Source: Zingiber officinale (Eukaryota > Streptophyta > Magnoliopsida > Zingiberales > Zingiberaceae). Taken from it: 64,000 nucleotides of DNA. The notes under the pieces are model-generated. The model saw only the letters and a list, made by a program, of their open reading frames with translations. It made no database searches and was not told where the DNA came from. Position 1 is the stretch's first letter; every line of letters begins with the position of its first letter. Shown here piece by piece: positions 31,913 to 44,958 of the stretch. A program made the translations under genes and the position numbers. The stretch spans positions 54,840,722 through 54,904,721 of the forward strand of contig NC_056000.1 in assembly GCF_018446385.1 (NCBI RefSeq), written 5' to 3'.

Positions 31913-32671
31913 ATGAAGGGTAAAACACCGTTCGTCCTACCCTATTCAACGGTGATGACATCCTATACTAGAAGAAGCGGATAGAGGTATAGTTGAAAAT
32001 CGACTTTGAATAGTGGTTCAGCATCACCAGAGGCTACAAGGCCTCCGTCGACACCGCCGGAATTCCAATGGACCCAGAACAGCGGAACCCAGAAATGAAG
32101 AAGAAGGCTCAGATCAACTTCAAGGCTCTCAACACACTCAAGTGTGGGCTAACAAAGGAAGAACTGAACTACGTCGGCCCACACGAAAATGCGAAGGAGT
32201 TGTGGGATAAACTTATCGAATTACACGAGGGAACCAACGATGAGAAGGTAAAAAAAAAGAGATCTTTATTTAAATAAATTATTTAACATAAAAATGTAGG
32301 AAGAAGAATATGCGAGTTAACTACACGCAAGGATAAAAGACATCCTCAATGGACTTCACACCATCGCCCACCAGATGGAGAATTGTGACCTGATAAGGTA
32401 TGCTCTAAACGCGTTTCCTCGAAATACACTTTGGGTATCCATCGTGGATTCTTACAAAATTTTGAAGAACCTATCTAAATTAAAACTAGATGAATTATTT
32501 TGTGAACTTGAACTTCATGAACAGACTAACTCAATGCAGGTTGAGAAAGGTGTTGCTCTTCTTGTAGAACCCTCAAAAGAAGCTAAACATAAGAAGAAAC
32601 CAGAATCAAAAGTTGAGTCTGACCAAGACTCAGAGGATGAAGAATACCTGGTGAACCTGGTAAGAAAGATG
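31913..32671 (+). pseudogene. SIRE-A gag, 5' part, split by SIRE-B
   Basis: Parallel to the SIRE-B gag throughout: KKAQINFKALNTLKCGLTKE, KELWDKLIELHEGTNDEK, LHARIKDILNGLHTIAHQM, FPRNTLWVSIVDSYK and SKVESDQDSEDEEYLVNLVR. There are several stops in the first third, two explicable as TGG to TAG and CAG to TAG, and further frame damage near 32270-32310. The frame stops at 32671 where SIRE-B inserted and continues after it at 60512 (MFTRRKKNFSKKG), so one gag is physically split by 27.8 kb. Confidence 0.92.
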
Positions 32672-33740
32672 TGTAGGATCATGAATTTGATAGAGGAGGG
32701 GGGGGGGGGGTGAATATCGATTAAAATTTTAATGAAAGTACGCAGCGAAAAAATTAAAAGCAGAAAGAGTGACACAAGTAGTTTTTACTTGGTTCGGAGC
32801 ATGTGTCGACTCCTACTCCATGGCCCGCACTCATTGAGTGCTTTTATTGGACAATCACTAATAATTCAAAATATTAATTACAATAGAAGTACAGTAATTA
32901 CTAAAAAAAACAACCGACAATAAGAAAAAGAACAAACAAATTAGCACTTTGTCAGAGAGCCTTCGCAGTGTCGCAGGAGCACAGGAGAGCAGATCGTGAG
33001 TTGTTTTTCTGTGACTCCAGCCTTTACCCTCCTTATATAGGAGGTTCGGGGCGCTTGGATCCCTTCGGGCACCCTGAATATGACGTATCTAAGCCAACCA
33101 GGGATCTCTATGTGCAGAAGTGACGTTGGGGATAAAATTCACCTCCGGGCGCCCGGATCCCTTCCGGGCACTTGGACCTTTGTTTTCCAGCGGTTTCCTT
33201 CCTGTAAGAAAACGTTAATTCGAGGAAAATATATATCCTGAAAAATAGAGTGTTAGCACAATTTATCATCAAATAAAATATTAATTAGATTCCGTCTCCT
33301 CAAGACCGGAATCTAGTCACGATCTCGACTTAGATATCCCAAATGGATCTAAGTCGGATCGACGCCTAATGTTCCCTTCCCAGGAACGCATCCTCACAGT
33401 CACTCCCCTCGAGTGACTTACCTTCACTTACCTGTCAGACGTCCGATCTGCCCTTCGACCCATTTGGGTTTCGTGCCAGCTATCCGGTCAGCCCGTTAAC
33501 CTAGCTGGACTTCATGCCAAACGTCCGGTCAGCCCATCGACCCTTTTGGACTTCATGCCAGCTATCCGGTCGACCCGTCAACCTAGCTGGGTTTCGTGCC
33601 AGACATCAGGTCAGCCCGTTAACATATCTGGGCTTCTCCTACACACTCGGTCAGAGTGTTAGATAACAATGAAACTAACTTAACATATTTTATCATTCAT
33701 CAAAATTTGAGTTAGACCGTTAGTGCTAACCACACTAATA
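32672..33740 (-). mobile_element. 3' LTR of SIRE-B (1069 bp)
   Basis: Aligns along its length with the 5' LTR at 57965-60511 once the insertion there is removed (about 1062 bp). Its outer terminus has decayed from TGTTGG to TGTAGG and its inner one from CA to TA. TATA at 33032-33040; a perfect CCGGGCGCCCGG palindrome at 33145-33156. Confidence 0.92.
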
Positions 33741-33753
33741 ATCTCCCCCTTTT
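33741..33753 (-). other. Polypurine tract of SIRE-B
   Basis: The minus strand reads AAAAAGGGGGAGAT immediately before the LTR. Confidence 0.85.
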
Positions 33754-33888
33754 TGATACAATGACAACCTGGTTAAGTTAGTGAAAAATATATGCGAGTA
33801 AAAGCAAGCATTTATCAGGTTGTTATGTTAGCTTTGTTTTAAATTTTGTTGTATAACTAACTTAAACCATCACTACAACAAAAATCAC

Positions 33889-34316
33889 TTTTCGCAGCGC
33901 GCAAATTCGCTTTCCGCAGCGCGCATTGCATGCTGCACATTTAAAAGCTGTTAAAAATCCTAAATTATTGACAGCGTACTTTGCGCGCTGCGGATAATAT
34001 TATCCGCGGCGTGCCTTGCGCGCCGCGGATAATACTTTCCGCGGCATGCTTTACACGCCGCGGATAATACTTTCCGCGGCATGCTTTACACGCCGCGGAT
34101 AATACTTTCAGCGGCATGCTTTGCACGCCGTGGATACTACTTTCCGCGGCATGCGTTGTGCGCCGCGGATAATACTTTCCGCGACGTGCTTTGCGCGCTA
34201 CGGATAATATTATCCGCAGCGCGCAAAGCACGCTACAAATAGTAGTTTCCGCGGCGTGCTTTGCGCGCTGCGGATAATATTATCCGTAGCGCGCAAAGCA
34301 CGCCGCGAAAAGCATT
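33889..34316. repeat. CACTA left subterminal repeat array
   Basis: About a dozen copies of CGCGCCGCGGATAATAC, alternating with its inverted partner TTTCCGCGGCATGC, pack this GC-rich 430 bp. Such arrays bind the TNPA-type protein in En/Spm. ORFs here are artefacts. Confidence 0.92.
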
Positions 34317-34592
34317 TTTATGCACTAAGGATAATAATCTACAGCTTATAAATGTACGCTGTTGATAGTCTTAACTATATTAAAAAAAATATTAATTTGA
34401 TGAAAATAATAAACCAAAATTTTACAATAAATTTAGTGCAAATAAATCCACAAAATTAACAAAAGTCATAGTTTTTCATTATACCAAAAAAATTTAAAGA
34501 TCTTAAACAAGATACAAAATCTCTATCAAACTAGTTATTACATAACAACAATTAAACTTACAATCCACACAAATTAGTATATTATGTATCAA

Positions 34593-37500
34593 TCACACAA
34601 TACTATAAATTTCGATAACCATGCAACCGTGCTTCCTATTGCATCATCAAGAAACTGCATTTCATGATTTGGTCGAATTAGGTCGACCTTTTCCACCAAA
34701 ACTTTATCAACCCAAACTTTCCAACATGATCCACCAAGAATAACGTAATGCACTTTTGTATTTGGATCTGTGGATGCAATTCGACCTTCTGCAACAACTA
34801 ATTCATCAGCAGACCAATGAAGCAGCTTACATTTAGTATTAACACATATATCTCCACGACACGCATTTCTCGAATTTGACTGTAAATAAACAATACAAAG
34901 TTATTAATTAAATCATATATATTTTTGTAACAATTTTGTGATTCAGAAATACATAATTTTATGATAATCACCTGAAAAACATGACCAAAATCATCACTTT
35001 TTTTGGCACCAATATTAATATCGCTATTGCTACCAAATTCATTCCCAATACCGCTACAAATACCACCACTAGCAATCTAATTTTATAACCAAATCGTGTC
35101 AAACAATGTCATCATGATAATTGAAAATCATTTAAGTGTACATATCAAACTTATTATATATATATATTGTTTACTTACTAACATGTTCTGGATGATTTTG
35201 TTGTCTCATACTTTGTAAAAACATAGACCTCATTTCTTGCATTTCTAGTCGATTTTGTTGCCTCATTTCCTGCATTTGTTGTTGAACATTTTGTACTATA
35301 GTTTGAAGTTGTTGAACCATTCCATTTTGTTGCGCTGAAGCTCCAACTTTCGATGGTGTTACTCCAAAGCCCATTCCACGCACTCTACCCCGAGCTTCAT
35401 TGCCAAACACAATGCTAATTGCATCATCAGCAATATTAGTTGTGTTTTGAGATTCGGGTGAACATTCTAATATTTTTTTCTGCAACAAAAAATAACTTTC
35501 AATATATTATCATTAATATAATAGATGACTGGAAGAAGATTGACTAATAATTACAGTGCTTTAGTACTATAATAATCTTTTGGATTTTCAGTTTTGATCG
35601 AGACTGGAAGAAGATAGAAGCCTTTGTTGACACAAAGACAGTTATCCAGGTAACATAGAGACATCATATTGTTAAATTTATGCAAATGGTAAGAAAAGAC
35701 CTCAAAGGATAAAACAGATGCACAACTTTAACATACTCCTCTATCCTATAAACTTCTTTCTATCGATACAATATACCAGATGTCATTGAAGAATTAATTT
35801 TCATCATATTGAAAAGCTAGATTTGGGGGTCTAGTTTGTTGGTTCTGTGATTGATTTTGTCTCTTATTTTATCCTTGTCTCAAGGTTTCCATTGTTACTC
35901 CTCTTTGCTTTTTATCGAGTTTAGTTTATTCAGTATGATCCAGTGAGTAGGCACTTAATTTGAGGTTTTACTATCTCATTTTACGATGCAAAGAAGTGGG
36001 AATCCATTATTCCTGTCAAACTTAAATGCCAGGAACACTGACCATATGTTTTCAATGAAGCTAATTAAAACAATCTTCATTTTCCTCTTGGAGTATGAAA
36101 ACCTTTGCCCAAACATACACACAAAAAAGGGAAAAAAAGTGCTAATTGGTTGTATGCATTCTCATTATTGTCACCCATTATTAAGTCCAGATTAAAAGGA
36201 GACTCTGTAGGTTTCCAGGTAACTATTTACCTGATATGAAATTTCTATTTCATCCAAGTCAGCTTAATGGCTGCTTTCCAGCAAGATAGTTGTACTCTCA
36301 ACGATAATGGTTGTTTCCTTCTTGTATCAATTGTTGTTTGGCCAACAACTATTGTTATACTTATGGTGTATTTGTCTTGGAAAAGAAACATTTTTTTGAA
36401 TTTTTTTTGGGTCTTGCTATTTTTTGCTTTCTCATCCATACATTTGTTACAGTATGTTAAGAAGCAGCAATTTTAAGAAATCACACTACTTGCCTTCTCT
36501 ATATGTGATATATTACTTTATGATTTGAATTGTTTGATTGGGAGAGAATTACTGAAAGTCCAGTTTTCTTTATTCTAATCTACTTTTGGCTTTGGTATTT
36601 ATGAGTTCAATGTAAAACAAGGAGAATTTTTTAAGGTTATAAAGTTGGGTACTCAACATGACAAGACCTCATTTATACTTGTTCACTAAGTATAACAATG
36701 ATAAAAGTCTTTCTACAGAGACATTGGTAAGAGTATAAATGGAGATCTTAAGTATAAATGCTTATGAAAAACCATATCAATGGAATAAAATTTCAAAGAA
36801 ATCTAAAATGAATGAACATGCTTACCATTTTCTCTCCAACGGCTTGAGTACTGGGCTCCCCATTTTTTCTCTTGTGACCTTCAATCCAAACTTGCAATCT
36901 CGTAATTTTTGTATCCACCGGACTTGTCTTTTCCTTAAATATAAAAATATATACAAAATCATTATAGCATAACTTAAAAGATGCATATATCATTAATTAT
37001 TACTTAAATTATAATAAATTAAAAATAATCACCATAATGTGAGTCAAACGAGCATAGCCCCTCCGACTCATTGTGTGAATGTGGTCTTGTTTTCCCCTCA
37101 TTGCTCTAAATCTTGCACTCTTTTCCTAAGATTAGTCAAAATCGCATAATCAAACTCTCCAACATATTAAAACTTAGTAGTCACTTACCCAACCATAGCA
37201 TTTGAATAAATTCAATGCATTCCCATCTAACTCATGGTCTAAGTGAATAAATACTTACTTGAAAGGTAGATAATAATGTCCTCTGTACAAACAAGTCCCA
37301 CTGATTTTGGTCCATAAATTCAGGCTTCAACAAATTGAGATCTCGTGAAGCCACTCGACTTGTATTAGCTTCTCGTACAAGTATTTGCAATTTGGATTTT
37401 CTATCACGCCACAATTTAGCTAACTTTTGAAAAATTATTTTCTTTTCCCAATCCTCAACTTTATAAGTCATCTGCACATTTAATAACACAAAAATATGTC

Positions 37501-37846
37501 TACATTTTGTTATAAAAATGGAAATGAAAAATTAAGTAACTAAATATATTACCTGAAGACAACTCCACATCCTATCTTTCACTTCTTCATCAATATCACT
37601 CCATCCATCTAATGTATATGGCACAAATTCCTTTATCATGCAACCTAGGAAAGAAGCGTACTTCACTGAATTATCTCCAATCGGCTGACCAAACTCTTTA
37701 CGCTCCAGCTCTTTGCACTTGTCTTGGCTACTAACCATTTTCAACTTTGACGCACCCCGTCCTTTTTTCTTATCAATTTTCTCATCAACAATTGGTTCTT
37801 TACCATGCAAATCTTCTGATGAATTGGCTGAATTGTTAGAGTCCAT
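34593..37846 (-). CDS. Transposase_24/TNPA-like CACTA protein, multi-exon
   Basis: Exon-like segments in order: 37846-37532 (SANSSEDLHGKEPIVDEK, then FVPYTLDGWSDIDEEVKDRM), 37489-37232 (WEKKIIFQKLAKLWRDRKSK, LLKPEFMDQNQWDLF), a short piece at about 37125-37035, 36993-36793 (SPVDTKITRLQVWIEGHKRK), 35488-35171 (a Gln/Met-rich coiled coil, VQNVQQQMQEMRQQNRLEM) and 34879-34593 (LHWSADELVVAEGRIAST, CWKVWVDKVLVEKVDLIRP). This pattern is that of the plant Transposase_24 (Ptta/En/Spm) family, the DNA-binding partner of the CACTA transposase. Exon borders after the first two are approximate, and 35500-36790 appears to be intron. Confidence 0.75.
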
Positions 37847-38174
37847 TCTCGATAACTTATTAGTTATATTTTCCTGTTAAATAGCAAAAAGAGATATTGA
37901 AATGTCTTTAGTAAAATAAACCACGATTTAAAATAGAATACAATATCAACTGAATTTCAGCTACAGATCCTTTGCCACGTTTTTTAACCATTTTACTCAT
38001 CCTTTGAAAGCTATGTAATGACCTGGTCAAACATGTAATATGACATGATGCATTGCTGAAAATAAATAAGCAGACAAATATATTGAAACACTAAATAAAG
38101 AGTTATGCAATTATTGATAAGAACATGTATCAATCAAAATAAATAACTATAAAATATATAGTTGAAAATGTCCA

Positions 38175-41100
38175 TCATGTCTCAATCACATCAATTCCAT
38201 CACACTCATTCCTTGAGTATGGTTCTTTCTCAGTAATGTTAATCTCAAGTTGGGATACATCAAGAGGTGTTGATGACGTATAAGCATCTTCTTCAAGCAA
38301 GTTCATGTTATGAATACCTCGAGGCGGCGCTTTTAGCAACACATACCAATTTGATTCATCATTATCCCTAGAATAGAATACTTGCTTTGCTTGTGATGCT
38401 AAAATGAAAGGATCACTTTCAAAAGTTTTTAGTCCTTGATGTAAGTTGACCAGTGTAAAACCATCTTCAATTTTGATACCAGTTCCAGGATTGGCCCAAT
38501 CACATCTAAAAACAGGCACTTTAAAAGAATAGTAATCTAGCAAAATAATATCTCGAATAACTCCATAGTATGATAATCTTCCTACTATATGTGAATTGTC
38601 ATTAGCATTAGATTGATAAATAGTATCAGCTTCAATTGAAACACCACTATCTTGTGTCGACCTTCCAACATCAATTGTGTGGAACCGATATCCATTTACA
38701 ATATATCCTGTATAAGATGTAACATGCTTTCTAGGACCATGTGCTAGCCATTGAATTCGACCTGAAGAGTTAACAGAAACCTGTTTTGATAACCATTCGG
38801 CAAATGTTTCCATATGTTTCTTTTGTAACAATGTTTCATTACTTGAGAAACGATGATTTGTTTGTTTAAGCTCGTCAATGTGCATCCTATTTAAAATCAT
38901 TGAAGGGAGATGTTAGAATACATAAGAAATGTAATAGATCAAGACTAACAATATGAAATTAACTACACTCACTGTAAGTAAGGTTCAACTTCTGCACTAT
39001 TGAAAAATATATATCGATGTGCAGCTTGCAACACGTGGTTCTCTAAAATCTTTTCTTTTCCTTTAGAAATTGGGCGACCTTCTAATAATCCATCTTCCAA
39101 ATCATCATTCCTATTAGAATGAACACCAATACTATAAGCCTTTTTTATATAAGCACTACAAAATATCATTCGTTCTTCTGCGAGGTAACACTCAGCTATG
39201 CATCCTTCTGGTCTTGCCCGGTTCTTCACATACCCTTTTAGTGTTTTCATAAATCTAAATCACAAAGCAAAATTTAAATGAAAGAAGTGTTTAATAAAAT
39301 ATAAATTATTTTATAATATTAAAATTATCAAAAATAATAATAATAATTTATTACCTTTCAAATGGATACATCCAACGGAATTGGACTGGTCCACACAAAC
39401 GAGCCTCTCTTGCTAAATGAATTGTTAAGTGAACCGAGATGGTAAAGAAAGCAGGTGGAAAATACCTTTCCAACATGCATAGAATTTCAGCAATATTCTC
39501 CTCGAGTTGTTCTAAACGGTTCCGGTCTAATACTCTTTGACATAATTCATTGTAAAATGCACCCAACATAAATATAGCATTACGTGGACCTTTCGGTAGA
39601 AGATTTCTCAATGCTACTGATAGCAATTGTTGCATTAGAATATGACAATCATGAGATTTCAGCCCAATAAGATTACGCTCTTCTACAGAAACACAGTTAC
39701 CAATATTTGAACTATATCCATCGGGTAACTTTATTTTCTTCAACCTAGAGCAAAACACATCCATTTCCTTTCTAGATAATGTGTACGGTGCAGGGGGCAA
39801 ATGATATTTATTTTCTCCTTTTTCTTGAGGATGTAATTCTTGTCTAATTTTTAAGTGTACCAAATCTTTGCGAGCATTCACACCATCTTTGGATTTTGTC
39901 TTCAAGTTTAACAATGTGCCTATGATATTCTCGCAAACATTCTTTTCAACATGCATCACATCTAAGTTATGACGTAATAAGAGGCCCTAAAGGTAAACAT
40001 CAACATGATTTATAGTTAGTTCAGAATATTAGAACATAATTTAGGAACAAAAAATAACAAATTGTAAAAGCTAATGAATACAGTGAAAAATAACTTACAC
40101 TCCAATATGGCAGATTGAAAAAAATTGACTTTTTCTTCCACCTTTGAACTGGTTTTTGTACCTCTTTTGAACTCCTCTGTTTCTTCCTCTTTTTCCTCAA
40201 AGTGTTGACAGTCTCACCCTTTTTCTTTTTACCCCAGTCATTTTCAATATCTTTCAATGCATTGATAATTTCTAACCCATTCAAAAGTCTAGGTTTCCCT
40301 TTACTCTCCTTTTCCCCATTAAACCACTTTTTTTTCTGACGAAATGGATGATTAGGAGAAAGAAATCTCCTGTGGCCTAAGTATGCAAACTTTCTACTAT
40401 ATTTAAGCCACATAGAACATGTGTCTTCACCACATATTGGGCAACCAAATTTTCCTTTTGTGGCACATCCAGCTAGATTTTCGTAAGCTGGAAAATCATT
40501 GATTGTCCACATCAAAATAACCTTCAGGTTGAATATTGACTTGCTAAATGCATCATATGCCTCCACACCTATGTCCCACAACTCCTTTAAATCCTCCACA
40601 AGGGGTTTCAAGTATACATCTATATCATTTCCCGGTTGCTTTGGACCTGGAATCAGTAATGTCAGCATAATATTTTCCTTGGTCATGCACATCAATGGAG
40701 GAAGATTATAATTGACCAAAATAACTGGCCAACAACTATATATGGAACTAAGGTCACCAAAAGGATTGAATCCATCTGTCGCAAGACCAAGGCGGAGATT
40801 TCTAGGATCTGATGCAAAATCTGGCCACTTATGATCTATTGTATGCCAAGCCACTGAATCAACTGGATGACGCATCATATGATCTTGACTTTTGTGGTTC
40901 GGGTGCCAAATCAACTCTTCAGCCTTTTCTTTTGATTTAAACATCCTTTTCAATCTTGGTATCACTGGAAAATATCGTAGGACCTTCTCAGGAACTCCTT
41001 TACAAACTTTGGTGGTGACTTTGTCTATCTTCCATCTTGAGGAACCACACTTCGGACATAAGTCCAAATCTTTAAACTCTTTTCTAAATAGACAACAATC

Positions 41101-41714
41101 ATTTGGGAAAGCATGAATTTTCTCGTATCCTAAATCAAATGGTTTTAATAATTTTCTCATTGTGTAAACAGTTTCTGGAAGTGTGTTGTTTTCTGGAAGC
41201 ATGTCACCTAAGATCTTAAGGAGCTCATTGAAACTATTGTCTGTGTGACCATTAGTAGACTTGTAATTATATAGTGTGACGACTGCCGACAACTTTGTAT
41301 AAGCTGTACAACCAGGAAAGAGAGGTGTTTCTGCATCTTTTAATAAATCATCAAACTCATAATCTTTTTCCCCAGACATAGTGTGTCCAACCATTTATTC
41401 TGGCACCAAAACATCCTTATATAAGTGATATGCCTCTCTACATTCATCCTCTTTTTGAACGCCTTTTGAACTACCTTCATCTTGAGATTGTGAGTTATAA
41501 GTTTCCCCATGGAGACCCAAGTAGTGTAAGTAGGATCAAACCCCTTAATAATTAAGTGGTCGTACACTTGGTCAAATTTCATATACTTTTTATTTTTACA
41601 ACGCTTGCAAGGACATAAGATTACTTCACGTGTTTTTGCATAGTTCCTAGCTTGTGCAATAAATTTTTTTACCCCTTCTTCATACTCGGGTACAAGCCTT
41701 GAAGGCAGATGCAT
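38175..41714 (-). pseudogene. TNP2-type CACTA transposase, multi-exon, damaged at its 5' end
   Basis: The N-terminal transposase-associated domain is at 41714-41510 (MHLPSRLVPEYEEGVKKFIA, ILCPCKRCKN). The tnp2 core is at 41394-40099 (LFPGCTAYTKLSAVVTLYNY, FPNDCCLFRKEFKDLDLCPK, LGLATDGFNPFGDLSS, FGCPICGEDTCS). An intron follows, then 39986-39351 (LLLRHNLDVMHVEKNVCENI, DUF4218 type, ending WMYPFER), 39250-38969 (KTLKGYVKNRARPEGCIAEC) and 38900-38175 (GYRFHTIDVGRST, VPVFRCDWANP, DUF4216 type). Splice sites GTAAGT at 40098 and TTTAG before 39986 are clear. A two-base frameshift around 41505-41512 (TWVS-MG where relatives have W-HGE) and a TAA just before the 41394 Met break the product, so the copy is probably not autonomous. 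Confidence 0.9.
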
Positions 41715-43860
41715 CTATTCCTTATCCATCTCGTGAATAAACCTTTTTCATTTATATGAAATAATTATGAGATTTTATCAAAATATATGTATAAGAAAAC
41801 ACCACATAATAAATAAAAAACTTAAATATAAAAAATTGATTCCTACATCATAATATTTTAAACAAATAAATATCATGTGTCATAGTAGTATTTACTAGCC
41901 ATGTCAAAGTATTATTCACACACTTTAAAGACTGATAATTTGTTTTTTTCTTTTTTAGTTTAATATATTTAATCATTATTTTTGTGTCCATTCATTCTTG
42001 TTACACGTATCAATCATTGTCTCTAATGATATACTCATGTCAAAAGATCAAACAAAATATATCAATGGTGAGAACTAAATAATGTAGATTTCATGTAGAG
42101 CAAGGGTAGCATAATTAATAGAATTGTATTAATATATGCATGTAACACACAAGATCAGTTAATTCTAATCTAATTAGCGTGTTCCAAATCAAGATAAGAA
42201 AATGGAAGGTGTTAAATTATACCATCAAGATAAGAAAATGGGAGGTGTTGAATTATACCATCGATAACGTGCTTATAAATTGAAACTAGTAAAATACTTG
42301 ATCATTTTATAAAGAAGAAAGGCATGACTCTTGGAGCGCAAATATTGTAAGACAAATCGAAGCATTAAGCAATCGAAACTAAAAATTCTTTTATATAAAT
42401 CGCTCACAAAAAGAGGATGCGAAATTGTAATTATTAATCCAACTCCTCCACTACACTCTATAGAATTGATCATCCCTAACCAATTCTATTAAATCAGAAT
42501 TAATCTATGCTGTGGGAAGAATTTAAAAGAAAAATAATAATAACAATTTGAGACACTATACTCCAAAATAATTTCTAAGAAAAATAAGAGGAAAGAAAGG
42601 AGGAAGTAGATAACCTTCTCGGCTACCAAAGAAATACATCTCTCTCGATATAAGTCCAAAAAAAAACTTATACCACTGGTCCGACAAATCACATAATGCA
42701 ATTTGTCGACTAATAAAACCCAGAAGATCACATATAAATCTAAATAGGATAGGCAATGATATTCCAGAAGATCACAAGTCAAAAATTTGTCGACTAATAG
42801 AAGTGCAATAAATTGCATAGAGATCATCTCTAGGAAGTATGAAAAGGAATAGTCTAAAATATGAAACCCAAAAGTTTAGCAGGTACATTAGACAGCAGAC
42901 AAACAGAATCACATAATGCAATTTGCTTGGAGGTGAAACTAAATCCTGGAAACACATCTGATACAGACTAAAACTAGATGTGCATTAAATGTAACTACTA
43001 AGTTCTAGCATACATGACCAGAGTGGCATGAAAACTCATGAACTGGGACTGGTCCACAATATAAATACGTCAAACAGGAATGGGGATCAATGAAAAAAAT
43101 TGATAGAACAATCTTGTGCTGGCAATATGAACATGCAAGATTAAAATCTTCAATGCAAGTAGAATGAACACAAAATCGTAAAATATATAAATACACTCGA
43201 GCTCCAATTTATGAATAAAACTACTTGCTGTAGAGTGCCGCCCAAATAAGTTTAGGGACATAGAGATTAGGGTTACCTTTTCTTTGAGCTTTTGGCTTGA
43301 TGTAGAGTGTGGAGTGGCTATCAAAGGGCTTGCTTACTCTTGCTATGGTCCTATGATACGGAGAGATGGAAGGAAGTCTTGCAGCGACGGCGAGTGCAGA
43401 GAGGCGGAGTGGAGTCGTGCGGCCGGCGATGATCAGTGCAGAGAGGCGGAGAGGATTCCTACGGCTGGTGGCGGTGAGTGCCGAGAGGTAGAGAGGAGTC
43501 CGGCGACGGCGACAGCGACGACGACAGTAGTGAAGAGAGGCAGAACTATTGCGGAGAGGTTGCGGCGAAGACTTCGGCGGCGCAGGGTTCGGGCGTTTTT
43601 TTAATTTAGCAGAATCTTCACTCTTTATTTAACCAAGTTACAATGAACGAAAAAAAATTTATTCGAAGGAATTGTTGACTTTTTTAACCAAGTTACAACA
43701 ATTTTTTTAACCAATTAAGTTACGTTTTGTTTCATGTATTTTTTTAATTTAATTTTGTTTAATATAACTTTATTTTTTATTACTTTTTCTTTATTATTTC
43801 CAAACTAATCATTAAATTTTAATCATGTTTTTTATTTACTACGTTTGGCTGTTATTATTA
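41715..43860 (-). other. CACTA 5' region, promoter and leader side
   Basis: Upstream of the transposase on its strand. 41715-43280 is AT-rich with no convincing coding. 43370-43590 is markedly GC-rich with GCGACGG and GAGAGGCGGAG repeats (AGTGCAGAGAGGCGGAG three times), which may be the transcribed leader or promoter. The 106-codon Arg-rich plus-strand ORF over it (43284-43604) looks like an artefact of these repeats. Confidence 0.5.
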
Positions 43861-43869
43861 TTAACTATT

Positions 43870-44060
43870 CGCAGCATACATTAACATGCATGCCGTTAAT
43901 AATATATTATTGACGGCATGCTTTTAATGCGCGCTGTTAATATCTTTTTTTATTTCAAAGTTCATACTATTAACAGCGCACATCAACATGCACGTCGTTA
44001 ATAATACTATTAACGGCATGCTTTTAATGTACGCTGTTAATAGCGCCCTACGAAAAGTGA
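43870..44060. repeat. CACTA right subterminal repeat array
   Basis: ACATGCATGCCGTTAATAAT and its inverted partners (ATTAACGGCATGC) repeat four to five times. The core differs from the GC-rich left array (GTTAATA here versus GCGGATAATA there). Confidence 0.85.
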
Positions 44061-44077
44061 TTTTTGTTGTAGTGCAT

Positions 44078-44787
44078 CTAACCCTCCTCCCCCTTTGGCA
44101 TTCATCAAAAATAAACATAGAATAATTAAAAATGCAAGGAAGTCTAGAAAAACAATCTAGAAATGTAAGTCAGATTAACTTGGGGGAGTTTAAGCTTTTT
44201 TATCTTTTTCAAAAAGTGCTTTAAAAAATAGTTAACTTTAAAATTTGTCATTTTAACTTAGTTTTTCGAAATAAGTTTTGCAAATTGAAAGCATAATTTT
44301 CAAGTATAGCATTTTTTTTAAAACAGATAATGAGGGTTAAGTTCAATTTTCAAATCAAGTTTTCAAAACTAAATAAGATTTTATTTCTCAAGACATAGTT
44401 TTTAAAATCCAACTAAGTAAAATCTATTTTTAAACCTAAGTTTATTTTAAATAAATTTCCAAAAAAAATATATTTTGAAAACTAAATAGAATATATTTTC
44501 AAAATGAAAAATCTAAGTTACAAACCCGGATAAGGTTTATTTTTCAAGACTAAGTTTAAAAAGCATGAATTTCAAAATTAAGTTTGAAAAGTTTAGAGTT
44601 TGAAAATAAAACTAATTTTCAAACCTAAGTTTAAGCATTCCAATTAAGTAAGTCTAACTTTCAAAACCAAGTTTGAAAAATCCAAAAAAAATTATAAAAC
44701 ACTTAGTTAGTGTTAAATTGATTCAAAAAGAGATATTTTCAAAAATTAATTTCAAAATAGGTATAACAATAATTAATCCTCCCCTTG
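44078..44787 (-). other. 3' untranslated region of SIRE-B
   Basis: A-rich sequence with repeated TTTTCAAAACTAAGTTT-like words between the CACTA and a solo LTR. No gene. Confidence 0.6.
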
Positions 44788-44958
44788 TGTAACGACCCAA
44801 TTTTTCCAATTTCAAGTTCTAAAAGTCCATAAAAATATTTGGAAATACTTTTAAAATATTTAGAGATTTTTAGGAATTTTTAGAGTATTTTTACGTAATT
44901 TTTGGAGGTCGTTTAGTAGGGTTATAAAAAGAAAGAAGTTTTTTAAAAAAATGTTGAA

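Larger units (their letters stand above)
33871..44074 (-). mobile_element. CACTA (En/Spm) transposon, 10.2 kb, inside SIRE-B
   Basis: Both ends carry CACTACAACAAAAATCACTT followed by TTCG as inverted repeats (24 identical bases), with a 3-bp duplication CAT at 33868-33870 and 44075-44077. Subterminal repeat arrays lie inside both ends. Two genes, both on the minus strand, occupy 34593-41714: a TNP2-type transposase and a Transposase_24/TNPA-like gene, the standard pair for an autonomous CACTA. Confidence 0.97.

Noticed and set aside
43284..43604. Arg-rich 106-codon plus-strand ORF
   Set aside because: Built from GCGACGG and AGAGAGGCGGAG repeats on the strand opposite to the CACTA genes; no motif.
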